Numbered from the stretch's first letter, positions 25,538-34,434 are shown. The stretch is DNA of 64,000 bases from Saprospiraceae bacterium (GCA_028285545.1 JANQPA010000004.1:36090-100089); one strand, 5' to 3'. Program-made: numbers and translations. Notes: a model not told the origin generated them from the sequence alone.

Positions 25538-26959
25538 ATGCACTTAAAACCTCTATTCTTACTCTTAGTATTTGGATTTACCATTTGCAGCCCTTCTTCT
25601 AATATGGTGGATCACAAAGAAGAAAAACAAAAAATAACTACACTTACAGAGGCCTCTTCCTCAAATAAAGTCGCCTTTGTAAATGCCACTGTGTTCACCA
25701 TGTCGGAAGCGGAAATTCTAAAAAATCATACTGTTCTAACTCATGGGGACACCATAATTGACATTCAACCAAGTCACACATTAGAGATACCTTCTGATTT
25801 TGAACAAATTAATTCTGAAGGAAAATATCTAATTCCAGGTCTTTCTGATATGCATGTTCACCTGTCCGATAGAAATAATCTTAGTTCGAATCTCAGATAT
25901 GGAGTTACTTCGGTTTTGCAAATGAGTGGTCAGCGTGGGGAAATTTCCGATTTTCTTGCTCTCCGTGATGAAATTGATCAAGGGGAATCCATAGGACCAA
26001 GATTATTTTTAACAGGTCCGATGTTTGATCGATTTGGACTTAGCAGACAAACTACTGCTTATGCTATGACAGAAGAACAAGTTCCTGAATTGCTAAAAAA
26101 GCACATTGAAAGTGGTTATGATTTTATTAAGGTTCACAATTTTACATCTGCTAACCTCTATAAAACCTGAAATGAAAATTCTTCTATTCCAGTTATCGGG
26201 CACATTCCCATTCAAGTAGGTCTTGAAGAAGGGCTGGCAGGTCAAATTATGATCGCACACTCTTCTATTTTTTATTACAAAGTCTATTACGATCCATCCT
26301 GTACCGAAGGATTTTGGCAGTGTATGCTCAAAATTAAACCTGATTTTAGCCCACTTGATAATTTAGTAGATCAAATAAAAAATTCAGGCATTTTTGTGAC
26401 CGCTAATTTATCTTACTTGTCCACCGAGCAATCAAATGATGATGACTGGGAGGCCGTAATTAATGATCCAGAATTCAAATTTATAGGTCCTTCCTTGCAA
26501 AGTAGATGGAGAGTTGACAACCCAATAGCTAGAGGAAACATGCGTAAAATAAGAAGACAAGAGATTGATATTCAAGTAGAGTTCGTTTACGAATTAGTAA
26601 AACGTTTAAATGAACGTGGAGTACCAGTTCTGGCAGGAACGGATGCAGGTGTGGAAGGCCTATTTCCTGGCAAATCTCTCCACCTGGAATTACATGAATT
26701 AGTAGTGGCAGGGCTAAAACCTATAGATGCTCTAAAAACAGCTACCTCTATACCTGGAGATTTCTTCAAAAAGTATGTTCCTCGAAGTAGAAAAATGGGA
26801 CGTATCCAAAAAGGCTTTGCGGCAGACTTAGTTTTACTCAATGCAGATCCATCGGCGGATATAAATAATACTCAAAAAATTGAAGGGACGATGTCTCAGG
26901 GTGTTTGGCATACGGCTGAATCTTTAGATAAATTAAGACTTAAAGAAGCTAACAATTAA
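25538..26959 (+). pseudogene. Amidohydrolase family protein interrupted by an in-frame TGA
   Basis: The frame from ATG 25538 encodes a signal peptide (FTICS lipobox-like) and an imidazolonepropionase-type amidohydrolase with the DMHVHL metal motif and FIKVHNF. It hits TGA at 26168-26170. The same frame then continues without another stop to 26959 with VIGHIP, IAHSS and GTDAGVEG, the remaining metal-site motifs. Both halves are otherwise intact, so this is a single nonsense change (or a tiny indel with loss of a few codons), a sequencing error, or read-through. Without read-through neither half has a complete active site. The second half could start at ATG 26249. Confidence 0.8.
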
Positions 26960-27016
26960 TTTCGGAATTAAAAGGCATACATAACTATTTATTGCTATTG
27001 TATTTCTATTTATTTC

Positions 27017-27166
27017 GTCCGCCTGTAGAATCATGCATAAATCACACATTTTTTTGACACAGGCTACCGCACGCTGACTGTTACTGACTTTCACTGTTTT
27101 AGTTGGTGCTGATTAAGACATATCCTAATAATTATTACCAATTATTACCTGCAAGTACAGGCGGAC
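27017..27166. repeat. 150-bp MITE-like element with 11-bp terminal inverted repeats
   Basis: GTCCGCCTGTA (27017-27027) and TACAGGCGGAC (27156-27166) are exact inverted repeats bounding an intergenic region without ORFs. Inside, 27056-27112 is a 57-nt block with 48 identities to 29474-29530 on the other side of the next gene. No clear target-site duplication was seen. The stretch 26960-27265 holds nothing else that I can recognise. Confidence 0.6.
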
Positions 27167-27265
27167 TTATTTCCCTAAAATTTTAGAAAAATGCTAAATT
27201 AGAAGTAATTCATTAATCTTAAACTTCGTTTTTTATCTTAGCTACTCATAGAATCAGGATAAAAA

Positions 27266-29383
27266 ATGGACCTCCCAAAAAGCTTTCAAAATATTTTTAA
27301 ATACCCAGGTAGAAAGAATATTTTCCTTCTTCTGATCATCTGGATGGCCGCCATCATCACAGTAAATCCCATCGGCAATTTTCCATTGAATGACGATTGG
27401 GCTTATGGTCAAAATGTGCAAACCTTGGTAGAAGAAGGACGCCTCCATTTTAATGATTGGCTGGTGATGACTTTGGTGGCACAAGTATTATGGGGTGGTC
27501 TTTTTTGCTTCATTTTTGGTTTTTCTTTTACAATCCTTCGAATTTCTACTTTGGTTTTGGCATTCGGAGGTATTTGGGCTTGTTATCACTGTTTTTATGA
27601 ACTAAGTCGCAAACATCAGTTGTCTTTTTGGGCTACGCTGCTCATTCTTTTTAATCCCCTATTTTTTTCCCTCTCATTTAGTTTTATGACTGATGTTCCT
27701 TTCTTTTCCACCTTTATGCTGAGTACCTTATTTTTCTTCAGGGCCATCAAAGACAACCGGATCAAGGATATTGCATTAGGCAGTTTTTTTGCTATTTTTT
27801 GCACTCTTATTCGTCAACCAGGCTTATTGATTCCTTTGGTTTTTGGGATTGTGTATTTTTTTAAAAATCTAAATTTTTCTTCCTTAATCAAGGCTGGACT
27901 CCCTTTGGTGCTTACCTTTTTAGTGATGATGGTTTTTATAGAATGGCTGGATGCTTCACAAGGAGTCATTGATAATTATGGCCGTCCCAGTCTGCTTATG
28001 GATAGATTATTAAATTCTAATCTATGGTATAATATGCGTGGTAGAACCGGTATCTTTTTATTTTACTGGGGGCTTTTCCTTTTACCGCTATCTCTATTAT
28101 TACTACCCTACCAGAAGAAATTAAAATCAAAAGGATCCATCCTTGGAATCATCCTGGTGGGTTTGTTGATATTCTTTGCAGCAAAACCTGTTTGGCCTTA
28201 CATACCCAGTGGAAATATATTCTATAATTTAGGATTAGGGCCTAAATTGCTCCAAGATGGTCATAATGGCCTTAATTTGAATCCTAGCTTATCCATTACA
28301 ACTTGGAATATTATTAAAGCTTTCGGCTTCTTTGGAGCCTGGCTATTAATTTGGATGGTCTGGAACCAGGTGCTCAATTTTCTGACTAACCTTAAAGCCT
28401 GGGACCCCATTCAATGGATACAAATAGGTTCTGGTCTGGTCATTCTGATCTTTTCTGGCTATTTATACATTGATTATCTTTCCTGGGATCGCTATTATTT
28501 ACTGTTAATCCCTTTTTGGGGATTTTTGATAATGCCAGCAAATATTCCCAGTTTGAAAAGGAAAACATTAATTCCTTATCTCTTAATTTTCATCTTTCTT
28601 GCCGGCTTTTCAATTGCTGCCACTCATGATTATTTGGCCTGGAACCGAGCCAGGTGGGCAGCTATCAATAAATTAACTATAGAAAAAAATATTTCCCCAA
28701 ATAGAATAGACGGTGGCTTTGAATTTAATGCCTTCAATAACACCGGGCCCAGGCATCCCCTTTCTCGAATGGGAAGAAGCTGGTGGTTTGTGGGTGAGGA
28801 TGAATATTTGATTTCATTTGGTGAGGTAAGCTGTTATGAAAAAATAGACAGTATTCCCTTTTCAAGCTATCTACCGCCAAGAGAAGATCATATTTACATT
28901 CTACAAAGTCCCATCTATTCTGTTATTGATTCTTTTTTCTGTGATTCAGAATCACTAACGGAAGATAAACTGGCCTTTGTGCACTCCTCAGATTTATTTC
29001 GTTTTGAAAATGGAGATCGCCAGGATTCAACCTATGCCTTTTCAGGGAAATATTCGTCAAAATTAAATGTTGAATTCCCATATGGTTTTACCTTTCGGTT
29101 AAGGGATGTAGAACCTTGTGAGCGGATTTTTGTGTCTTTTTGGAGGTATGCTGAGTCCGGAGATTCTAAGGCCGGCATTTCTTTTTCTTCCCCGGAAGGA
29201 AGTTTCTTTTCTGACTTCCAAAATGAACCTGTTCAAAAATTAGAAAAGGGCTGGGAGTTGTTTCATCATGAGGTTTATATACCCGAAACTTATTTTGGGA
29301 AGGAGGTTTTAATTTTTGTATGGAATCCGCCTCCATCGGAAGAAACATGGGTTGATGATATTAAGGTCATTAGACGGAGGTAG
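27266..29383 (+). CDS. Polytopic membrane glycosyltransferase-like protein (GT39/ArnT-like)
   Basis: The 705 aa protein has about 10-11 membrane spans in the first 470 residues and an extracytoplasmic C-terminal domain of about 230 residues. The first extracytoplasmic loop has NDDWAYGQN (about residues 43-51), resembling the acidic motif of GT-C fold transferases that use lipid-linked sugars (PMT/ArnT). The C-terminal domain looks beta-rich (carbohydrate-binding-like, with a CERIFVSFWRYAES strand pair). Donor and acceptor are unknown. It is flanked on both sides by copies of a 57-nt repeat. Confidence 0.65.
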   Translation: MDLPKSFQNIFKYPGRKNIFLLLIIWMAAIITVNPIGNFPLNDDWAYGQNVQTLVEEGRLHFNDWLVMTLVAQVLWGGLFCFIFGFSFTILRISTLVLAFGGIWACYHCFYELSRKHQLSFWATLLILFNPLFFSLSFSFMTDVPFFSTFMLSTLFFFRAIKDNRIKDIALGSFFAIFCTLIRQPGLLIPLVFGIVYFFKNLNFSSLIKAGLPLVLTFLVMMVFIEWLDASQGVIDNYGRPSLLMDRLLNSNLWYNMRGRTGIFLFYWGLFLLPLSLLLLPYQKKLKSKGSILGIILVGLLIFFAAKPVWPYIPSGNIFYNLGLGPKLLQDGHNGLNLNPSLSITTWNIIKAFGFFGAWLLIWMVWNQVLNFLTNLKAWDPIQWIQIGSGLVILIFSGYLYIDYLSWDRYYLLLIPFWGFLIMPANIPSLKRKTLIPYLLIFIFLAGFSIAATHDYLAWNRARWAAINKLTIEKNISPNRIDGGFEFNAFNNTGPRHPLSRMGRSWWFVGEDEYLISFGEVSCYEKIDSIPFSSYLPPREDHIYILQSPIYSVIDSFFCDSESLTEDKLAFVHSSDLFRFENGDRQDSTYAFSGKYSSKLNVEFPYGFTFRLRDVEPCERIFVSFWRYAESGDSKAGISFSSPEGSFFSDFQNEPVQKLEKGWELFHHEVYIPETYFGKEVLIFVWNPPPSEETWVDDIKVIRRR

Positions 29384-29473
29384 GTAATGTAATTTACGTT
29401 TATAATTGGTTAAACTTATTATTTTCTCTGTAGAATTCCGCACTTTTTATAGCAATTATTGATCACTTTATCT

Positions 29474-29530
29474 GACACTGGCTTACGCACACTGACTGTT
29501 ACTGATTTTCACTGTTTTGGTCCATGCTGA
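29474..29530. repeat. 57-nt dispersed repeat, second copy
   Basis: It aligns without gaps to 27056-27112 (48 of 57 identical). The shared core is CTGACTGTTACTGA-Y-TTTCACTG. It lies downstream of the glycosyltransferase-like gene, so that gene is bracketed by direct copies. TGTAGAAT also occurs shortly before both copies. The 11-bp terminal inverted repeats of the first copy are not present here. Confidence 0.7.
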
Positions 29531-29587
29531 ATATAGATTTATTGCAACTCCATATTAACATAATTTTTCCTTCCTACTTCCACCCTC

Positions 29588-30172
29588 TTACTTCCCTTTT
29601 CCAATAAGTCGTTTTCTGATTCGACTAAGAGACACGGGAGTAATTCCCATATAACTGGCCAGAATATGTTGAGGAATTCGATTTTCCAATTCTGGATGTA
29701 ATTCCTGATAGGTTTGATATCGATCTTCTGGCTTATTAGCAATTAGGGCTGCAATTACTTTTTGGGCGAAGGCAAACCTTTGTTCCAAAACCTTTCTGAC
29801 CAAAATATTCATCCTTGGTATATCCGAAAACAGTTGATGCATTTTATCAAAGGAAAGGACCAGTAGTTCACAATCCTCTAAAGTTTCTAAGACTTGGGAA
29901 CTCGGTTGCTGAGCAAAAAAACTTTCATGTGACCCGGCGAACATATTTTCCTGAAAAATAAAGCCAGTAATTTCCTTTCCTTCATCTGTCAGATAATAAA
30001 ATCGAACGAGGCCTTTATTGATAAAATAGACTTCCTTTGCGGTATCTCCTATATCCAACAAGAGGTAATTTTTAGGGACATCACGAAAAACAAGGCTCTC
30101 TTCAATCTGTTTTTTTTCGGGATTGCTAAAATCGACAAAGGGCTTGGTAAAATTCCAGAAATGATCGAACAT
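29588..30172 (-). CDS. Crp/Fnr family transcriptional regulator
   Basis: This 194 aa protein has a cNMP-binding-like beta-barrel (about residues 28-120, with LLDIGDTAKEVYFINKGLVRFYY) and a C-terminal HTH ending IPQHILASYMGITPVSLSRIRKRL. There are no Fnr-type cysteines. A candidate sigma-54 RNA with terminator lies directly upstream in the same direction, ending about 65 nt before the start codon. The divergent sigma-factor gene begins at 30380. Confidence 0.88.
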   Translation of the reverse strand: MFDHFWNFTKPFVDFSNPEKKQIEESLVFRDVPKNYLLLDIGDTAKEVYFINKGLVRFYYLTDEGKEITGFIFQENMFAGSHESFFAQQPSSQVLETLEDCELLVLSFDKMHQLFSDIPRMNILVRKVLEQRFAFAQKVIAALIANKPEDRYQTYQELHPELENRIPQHILASYMGITPVSLSRIRKRLIGKGK

Positions 30173-30237
30173 TGGCTAAGAATTATGTAATTTCAAGAAA
30201 TGCTCACTTTTTCTGATTTTGAAGATAAGATAATAAT

Positions 30238-30296
30238 AAAAAAAGCTCGTGCTTTACACGAGCTGAAATGACTATTTTACCATAACTTACACACAT
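30238..30296 (-). ncRNA. Candidate sigma-54-dependent small RNA or leader, copy 2
   Basis: The unit has the same structure as 22419-22486. The conserved ATGTGTGTAAGTTATGGT begins at 30296, about 12 nt after the promoter. A short variable stretch follows, then the hairpin AGCTCGTG-TAAAG-CACGAGCT (30264-30244) and seven U residues. The stem is identical in both copies while the loop and spacer differ, as expected for a functional terminator. The predicted RNA is about 58 nt. Here the six-codon frame does not stop after MCVSYG but runs on through the hairpin. Confidence 0.68.
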
Positions 30297-30306
30297 TATG
30301 AATTAA

Positions 30307-30322
30307 TGCAATAAGTATGCCA
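30307..30322 (-). promoter_or_regulatory. Sigma-54 (-24/-12) promoter, copy 2
   Basis: The minus strand reads TGGCATACTTATTGCA, with GG and GC at the required 12-nt offset. It differs from copy 1 at one base. The predicted start is about 30296. It points away from the sigma-factor gene and toward the Crp gene. Confidence 0.68.
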
Positions 30323-30379
30323 AATCTGAAAAAAACTTACCTTTAATTCTATTATAAAGTAAAAACACTCAAGTTCCAC

Positions 30380-31267
30380 ATGAGATTTATGGACCTCGAC
30401 AGTACCGAATGGCAGGGATGCAAAAATGCTGAATTTTCTGAGCTTATTAATCAAGTTAAAGAAGGTGGTAGGCCACGTGAAAGGGCAATGAACTGTCTTT
30501 TCGAAAAGTTATTTCATCAGGTCTATCAGATGCAAAGTAAATTTGGTGCTTTGTCTGAAGAAGAAGTACTAACGGCCTATAGTAAGGCAATGATTAACAT
30601 GATGAATGCCGTAGTTCAGGATGGATTTAGAGGAGAATCTGCTTTTACAACCTGGTTTTACAGCATTTTTTACCGGCGCTGTGTTGACATCACCAGAAAG
30701 ATGTCGACAAAAAGTAGTGAAACCAGTAATGAAACACCTACCGATTCAGAGACTATAACACCTGAGTACAGTACAGCAGAGATGTATGGTACTGGAGAAA
30801 CGGCCTTGCCGGAATGGAAAGAAATCCCAGATGACTCCGCCAACCCAGAAAACCTTATGCTTTTAGTGGAACAAGCTGAGGAAGAAAGTCAGAGTTTCCA
30901 ACACATTATGCGTGCCATTGAAAGAGCAATGACGAGTATGACAGAAAATTGTCAGCAATTATTAGCTGCCTATTTTGATGGATATAAAATGGAAGAGATC
31001 GCAAATATGGCAGACTTAAAAAATGCCCATACGGCCCGACAGAGCGTTTTTCGTTGTCGCAATCGACTAAGAAAGGGAATTTTGAAGGAATTAGAACCCT
31101 TTGTAGAAAATTTAGGTGAAAAATGCCAGGATTTGATCCGCAGTTATTTTGGAGGGCAGTCTACCAAAAAGATTGCTGAAAGTAAGGGGCTATCCGAAGA
31201 AAAAATACAGCGTGCAATTAGCAATTGTTTCGCTGAGTTGAAGAATAAATTAAATGATGAAGAATAG
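30380..31267 (+). CDS. ECF-like sigma-70 factor with two C-terminal HTH modules
   Basis: The 295 aa protein has a sigma region 2 (about 35-107, with AFTTWFYSIFYRRCVDI) and a long acidic linker (108-165). A region 4 HTH follows (about 185-235: ENCQQLLAAYFDGYKMEEIA). A second, similar module is at about 245-290 (EKCQDLIRSYFGGQSTKKIA). ECF sigma factors are usually about 190 aa with one region 4, so the repeat and linker are unusual. The downstream gene, 45 nt away, encodes a membrane protein with anti-sigma layout. A start at residue 4 (MDLDS) is also possible. Confidence 0.82.
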   Translation: MRFMDLDSTEWQGCKNAEFSELINQVKEGGRPRERAMNCLFEKLFHQVYQMQSKFGALSEEEVLTAYSKAMINMMNAVVQDGFRGESAFTTWFYSIFYRRCVDITRKMSTKSSETSNETPTDSETITPEYSTAEMYGTGETALPEWKEIPDDSANPENLMLLVEQAEEESQSFQHIMRAIERAMTSMTENCQQLLAAYFDGYKMEEIANMADLKNAHTARQSVFRCRNRLRKGILKELEPFVENLGEKCQDLIRSYFGGQSTKKIAESKGLSEEKIQRAISNCFAELKNKLNDEE

Positions 31268-31312
31268 AGGTACAATAACCAATTTAATGCACTATTGTAA
31301 ACATCCAAGGTT

Positions 31313-32140
31313 ATGGAGGATAAGCAATTAGAAAACATCGAAAGATATTTAAAAGGAAAGATGAAGAAGCAGGAATCGGAGGAATTCCAGCAGCAATTGG
31401 ATAAAGACAATGATCTGGCTTCAGAAGTGGAACAGCATCGTCAAACCAATGCGGCAGCCAATGCCTATTTCGAGCAAAAGATGATGGAACAGATGATGGC
31501 CAAAGGCAAAAAAATGCTGCAGGAAAAAAGACATCAATCCACATTGAGTGTAGAACAAGGCCATGAAGCGGCTGATTCCTCTTCTAATGTAATTTCTATT
31601 GATAGAGCCAATAGGAAATCTCGTCGGACTTGGTTATCCATTGCTGCTTCCTTGTTAATTATTGTCAGTGTAGCTGGATGGCAATTGGGCTGGTTGAACA
31701 CGGGTGGACCTGATCAAGTAGCTGTCATAGAAGGTTTTTACAGTGCCGATGATCTCAGTAATACTGGACTTTTATCCCAAAATGACAATGCGGCTAATCT
31801 TAACCAAGCTATAAGTGCCTTTAGAGATGGGGACTATACCACCGCCTTATCAGGTTTTAATAGCTTGCTAGCTAATCCTGACTTTGAACAAAAACCCAGG
31901 CTTCAGTTACTTTCCGGAATTGCCTATAGTCAATTAGGCGAAGTGAATTCTGCTATCCAACAATTTGAAGCCATCCCTTCTTCCGCCCGAACCTATTTTT
32001 TAGAAGGCCAGTGGCAATTGGCCTTTACTCATTGGAAAGCCGGTAACTTTGAGCAGGCACAGCAAGTTTGGATGAGTATTGCCAGTAATCAGGCACATCC
32101 GAAGCAAAGTCAAGCGCAGGAGATATTGGATACTTTTTAG
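31313..32140 (+). CDS. Putative anti-sigma factor with periplasmic TPR domain
   Basis: The 275 aa protein has a charged helical N-terminus (IERYLKGKMKKQESEEFQQQ, a zinc-free anti-sigma-like start), one transmembrane segment (about 107-127) and a C-terminal TPR region (about 155-270: NLNQAISAFRDGDYTTALSGF, GIAYSQLGEVNSAIQQF). The N-terminus would hold the sigma factor encoded just upstream, while the TPR domain senses a periplasmic partner. This role is inferred from gene order and topology. A G-rich tandem repeat begins directly at its stop codon. Confidence 0.72.
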   Translation: MEDKQLENIERYLKGKMKKQESEEFQQQLDKDNDLASEVEQHRQTNAAANAYFEQKMMEQMMAKGKKMLQEKRHQSTLSVEQGHEAADSSSNVISIDRANRKSRRTWLSIAASLLIIVSVAGWQLGWLNTGGPDQVAVIEGFYSADDLSNTGLLSQNDNAANLNQAISAFRDGDYTTALSGFNSLLANPDFEQKPRLQLLSGIAYSQLGEVNSAIQQFEAIPSSARTYFLEGQWQLAFTHWKAGNFEQAQQVWMSIASNQAHPKQSQAQEILDTF

Positions 32141-32173
32141 GGTATTGGGGTATTGGGGTATTGGGGTATTGGG
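32140..32173 (+). repeat. GGTATTGG tandem repeat, G-quadruplex motif
   Basis: Four perfect copies of the 8-mer GGTATTGG start right after the TAG stop of the anti-sigma-like gene. Together with the G of TAG and one trailing G they give five runs of three or four G separated by TATT. This fits the standard intramolecular G-quadruplex pattern on the coding strand. It ends 23 nt before the next start codon. Confidence 0.85.
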
Positions 32174-32196
32174 AAAATATAAAATTGGATTAAACA

Positions 32197-33234
32197 ATGA
32201 AAAAACAAACTAAGAAAAACAAAGTATTAGTAACTGGTATATCTGGTTTTGTAGGTCAACATTGTGCCCTTGAGTTGCTCAAGCAAGGCTACCACGTTAA
32301 AGGTTCTGTTAGAAGCAGTTCAAAAATAGCAGCTGTGAAAGAAGGCATATCAAATATTATTGAATCAGTTGATCAACTAGAGTTTTGTGAACTCGACCTT
32401 ACCAAAGATGAAGGATGGGAAGAAGCAATGCGAGATTGTGAGTATGTACTACATGTGGCATCTCCTTTTTATCTTAAGCAAACCAAAGATGAAAATGAAT
32501 TCATCAAACCGGCTGTGGAAGGAACGCTACGGGCCTTGAGAGCAGCTCAAAAAGAAAAAGTAAAACGAGTAGTAATCACTTCCTCAACAGTTGCTATGTG
32601 CGCACATATGTATAGAGGGGAGTTCACCCCAAATGACTGGACTGATTTAACTGATAAAAATATCAACACCTATACGATAAGCAAGACCATGGCAGAAAAA
32701 GCAGCCTGGGATTTTTTTCATGCTCAGGAAGGCGATCATCAAATCGAATTAGTTGTCTTGAATCCAGGGGCTATTTGCGGACCTACCATTACCCATAATT
32801 TGGGTAGTACTAGCATGGATATGGTTGTTCAAATGATCACAGGGAAAATGACTATGGTGCCCGATATGTCATTCCCAATGATAGACGTCAGGGATCTCGC
32901 TAAAATGCATGTACAAGCCCTTAGCAAAGAAGGCATAAATGGAAAACGTTTCATTGCAGCACGTAGACAAGGCACTCATTTCCTTGAAATCACCAGCATC
33001 TTAAAGGAAAATGGATATGAAAAAGTTAGCACAAAAAAAGCTCCACTTTTCTTATTAAAAATCATAAGCCTATTTAATTCAGAAGTAAAGGCTTTAATAA
33101 CCAATGTAGGTAAACACTTGACAGCTGATAACAGCGATACAAAAGCAACATTTGGTTGGGATCCTATGCCTGTTAAAAAATCAATTTTGGATATGGCTAA
33201 ATCGGTAGAACATGCCTTAGATAAAAATAAATGA
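32197..33234 (+). CDS. NAD(P)-dependent epimerase / aldehyde reductase (extended SDR)
   Basis: This 345 aa cytoplasmic enzyme has the glycine motif GISGFVGQ (residues 14-21), the catalytic Ser in VVITSSTVAM, and the YxxxK pair in YTISK. The layout matches the dihydroflavonol-4-reductase / 3-beta-HSD branch of extended short-chain dehydrogenases, which reduce ketones or aldehydes with NADPH. The exact substrate is unknown. It lies alone between the sigma/anti-sigma pair and a truncated DUF6090 gene. Confidence 0.88.
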   Translation: MKKQTKKNKVLVTGISGFVGQHCALELLKQGYHVKGSVRSSSKIAAVKEGISNIIESVDQLEFCELDLTKDEGWEEAMRDCEYVLHVASPFYLKQTKDENEFIKPAVEGTLRALRAAQKEKVKRVVITSSTVAMCAHMYRGEFTPNDWTDLTDKNINTYTISKTMAEKAAWDFFHAQEGDHQIELVVLNPGAICGPTITHNLGSTSMDMVVQMITGKMTMVPDMSFPMIDVRDLAKMHVQALSKEGINGKRFIAARRQGTHFLEITSILKENGYEKVSTKKAPLFLLKIISLFNSEVKALITNVGKHLTADNSDTKATFGWDPMPVKKSILDMAKSVEHALDKNK

Positions 33235-33280
33235 TTACGGATAAGTATTGCATTCATTGTAGTAATATAATCTGAGACCC

Positions 33281-33541
33281 ATGCTAAAATTCTTTCGAAA
33301 AACCAGGCAAAAGCTACTGAAAGAAAGAAGACCTGGCAAATACCTGGTTTATGCTTTGGGCGAGATCCTATTAGTGGTTATTGGTATTTTAATTGCGCTA
33401 CAAGTAAATAACTGGAACGAAGGCAAGCAAAGAAATGTCATTTTTGAAGGAATCATTGAAGCTTTTGAGGACGATTTGATGCAAAACGCCCGCCAGGCAA
33501 ATGTGTCCTTAAAATGGGGGTACCAAAAGGATTTTATTTAG
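33281..33541 (+). pseudogene. Truncated DUF6090 gene
   Basis: The 86 aa frame has a complete DUF6090 N-terminus: FRKTRQKLLKERRPGKY, then the YALGEILLVVIGILIALQVNNWNE membrane segment, then the start of the helical domain. It stops where relatives continue for another 140-170 residues (compare the 255 aa protein at 60199). No downstream frame restores the missing domain before the CPBP gene. It is probably a deletion remnant. A membrane-anchored stub could still be made. Confidence 0.75.
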
Positions 33542-33591
33542 TTCGTGTTCCTGAACTCGGTCGATTTTGATTGAACCATAAACTAGATTTA

Positions 33592-34434
33592 ATGCAAAAT
33601 CAAAATGGTTATTGCATGAATAAACCCGTTTATGTCTTCTTCATATTTTCATGTCTTATTTCGTGGACGATCTGGCTTTTTATGATTCTTTCGAATAATG
33701 GCATTATTGGCATTGAAATACCTAGAGTCATTCATTTCACAACTCCGATTGGTCCCTTAATTGGAGCTATAATAGCCTCCAGGTTTACTGATTCCATTAC
33801 TGTGAAATCCCTTTTTCAAAGATTGTTTAGATTCAAAGTACCATTAAAATGGTATCTCATCTCAATTTTCATTCCGGTTTTGGCTTATGGTTTTAGTGCA
33901 TTTTTGGTATTTTTAATAGTTCAGGATCCGGAATATCGATTTAATTCTATCATAAACGCATTTTTTATTTTTCTCACTATACCGTTCATTGTATTTGGTG
34001 AGGAGATAGGATGGAGAGGATTTGCCTTACCGGTATTACAGGCAAAATTTTCACCGTTGAAGTCCAGTTTTATTGTGGGTCTGATGTGGGCAGTTTGGCA
34101 CATTCCAGCTTTTATTGTTGCTGATATTTTTGAATCCTATGCCCATCTTTTGCTTGCACTACTTGGCTTTGTCATTTTATGTATGGTATTATCAATTTTA
34201 TTTACTTGGGTGGTCAATTCCTCGGGAGGAAGCACCTTTATGGCAGTACTGATGCATTCATCCATAGCAGCCTCAAGTAGTATTACCAATATTGCTTTAA
34301 GGAATCCAGTAATTTTTTTCACTCTATTCACTTTGGCATTTTTAATATTAGCGGTTGGGGTTGTAAAGAAGAGCACCGTTAATCTAGGCGTCAAAGATAG
34401 TTCGAATGCAAAACATCAAATCCAGGAAACATGA
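33592..34434 (+). CDS. CPBP family intramembrane metalloprotease
   Basis: The open frame begins at TTG 33571, but ATG 33592 or 33616 (MNKPVYVF) are better starts. The polytopic protein has the CPBP (Rce1/Abi-like) motifs: FGEEIGWRG (EExxxR), then the His in VWHIPAF, and VLMHSS near the end. Such proteins cleave in the membrane or protect against peptide bacteriocins. Here the partner is unknown. The stop overlaps the start of the FtsX permease by 4 nt (ATGA), so the two are translationally coupled. Confidence 0.85.
   Translation: MQNQNGYCMNKPVYVFFIFSCLISWTIWLFMILSNNGIIGIEIPRVIHFTTPIGPLIGAIIASRFTDSITVKSLFQRLFRFKVPLKWYLISIFIPVLAYGFSAFLVFLIVQDPEYRFNSIINAFFIFLTIPFIVFGEEIGWRGFALPVLQAKFSPLKSSFIVGLMWAVWHIPAFIVADIFESYAHLLLALLGFVILCMVLSILFTWVVNSSGGSTFMAVLMHSSIAASSSITNIALRNPVIFFTLFTLAFLILAVGVVKKSTVNLGVKDSSNAKHQIQET

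Noticed and set aside
26168..26170. TGA read as selenocysteine in the amidohydrolase
   Set aside because: The position is not a redox site and no SECIS-like hairpin was apparent; amidohydrolases of this type are not known selenoproteins.
32140..32173. Telomere- or attachment-type sequence
   Set aside because: It is a simple octamer array between two ordinary genes, with no integrase or chromosome-end context.
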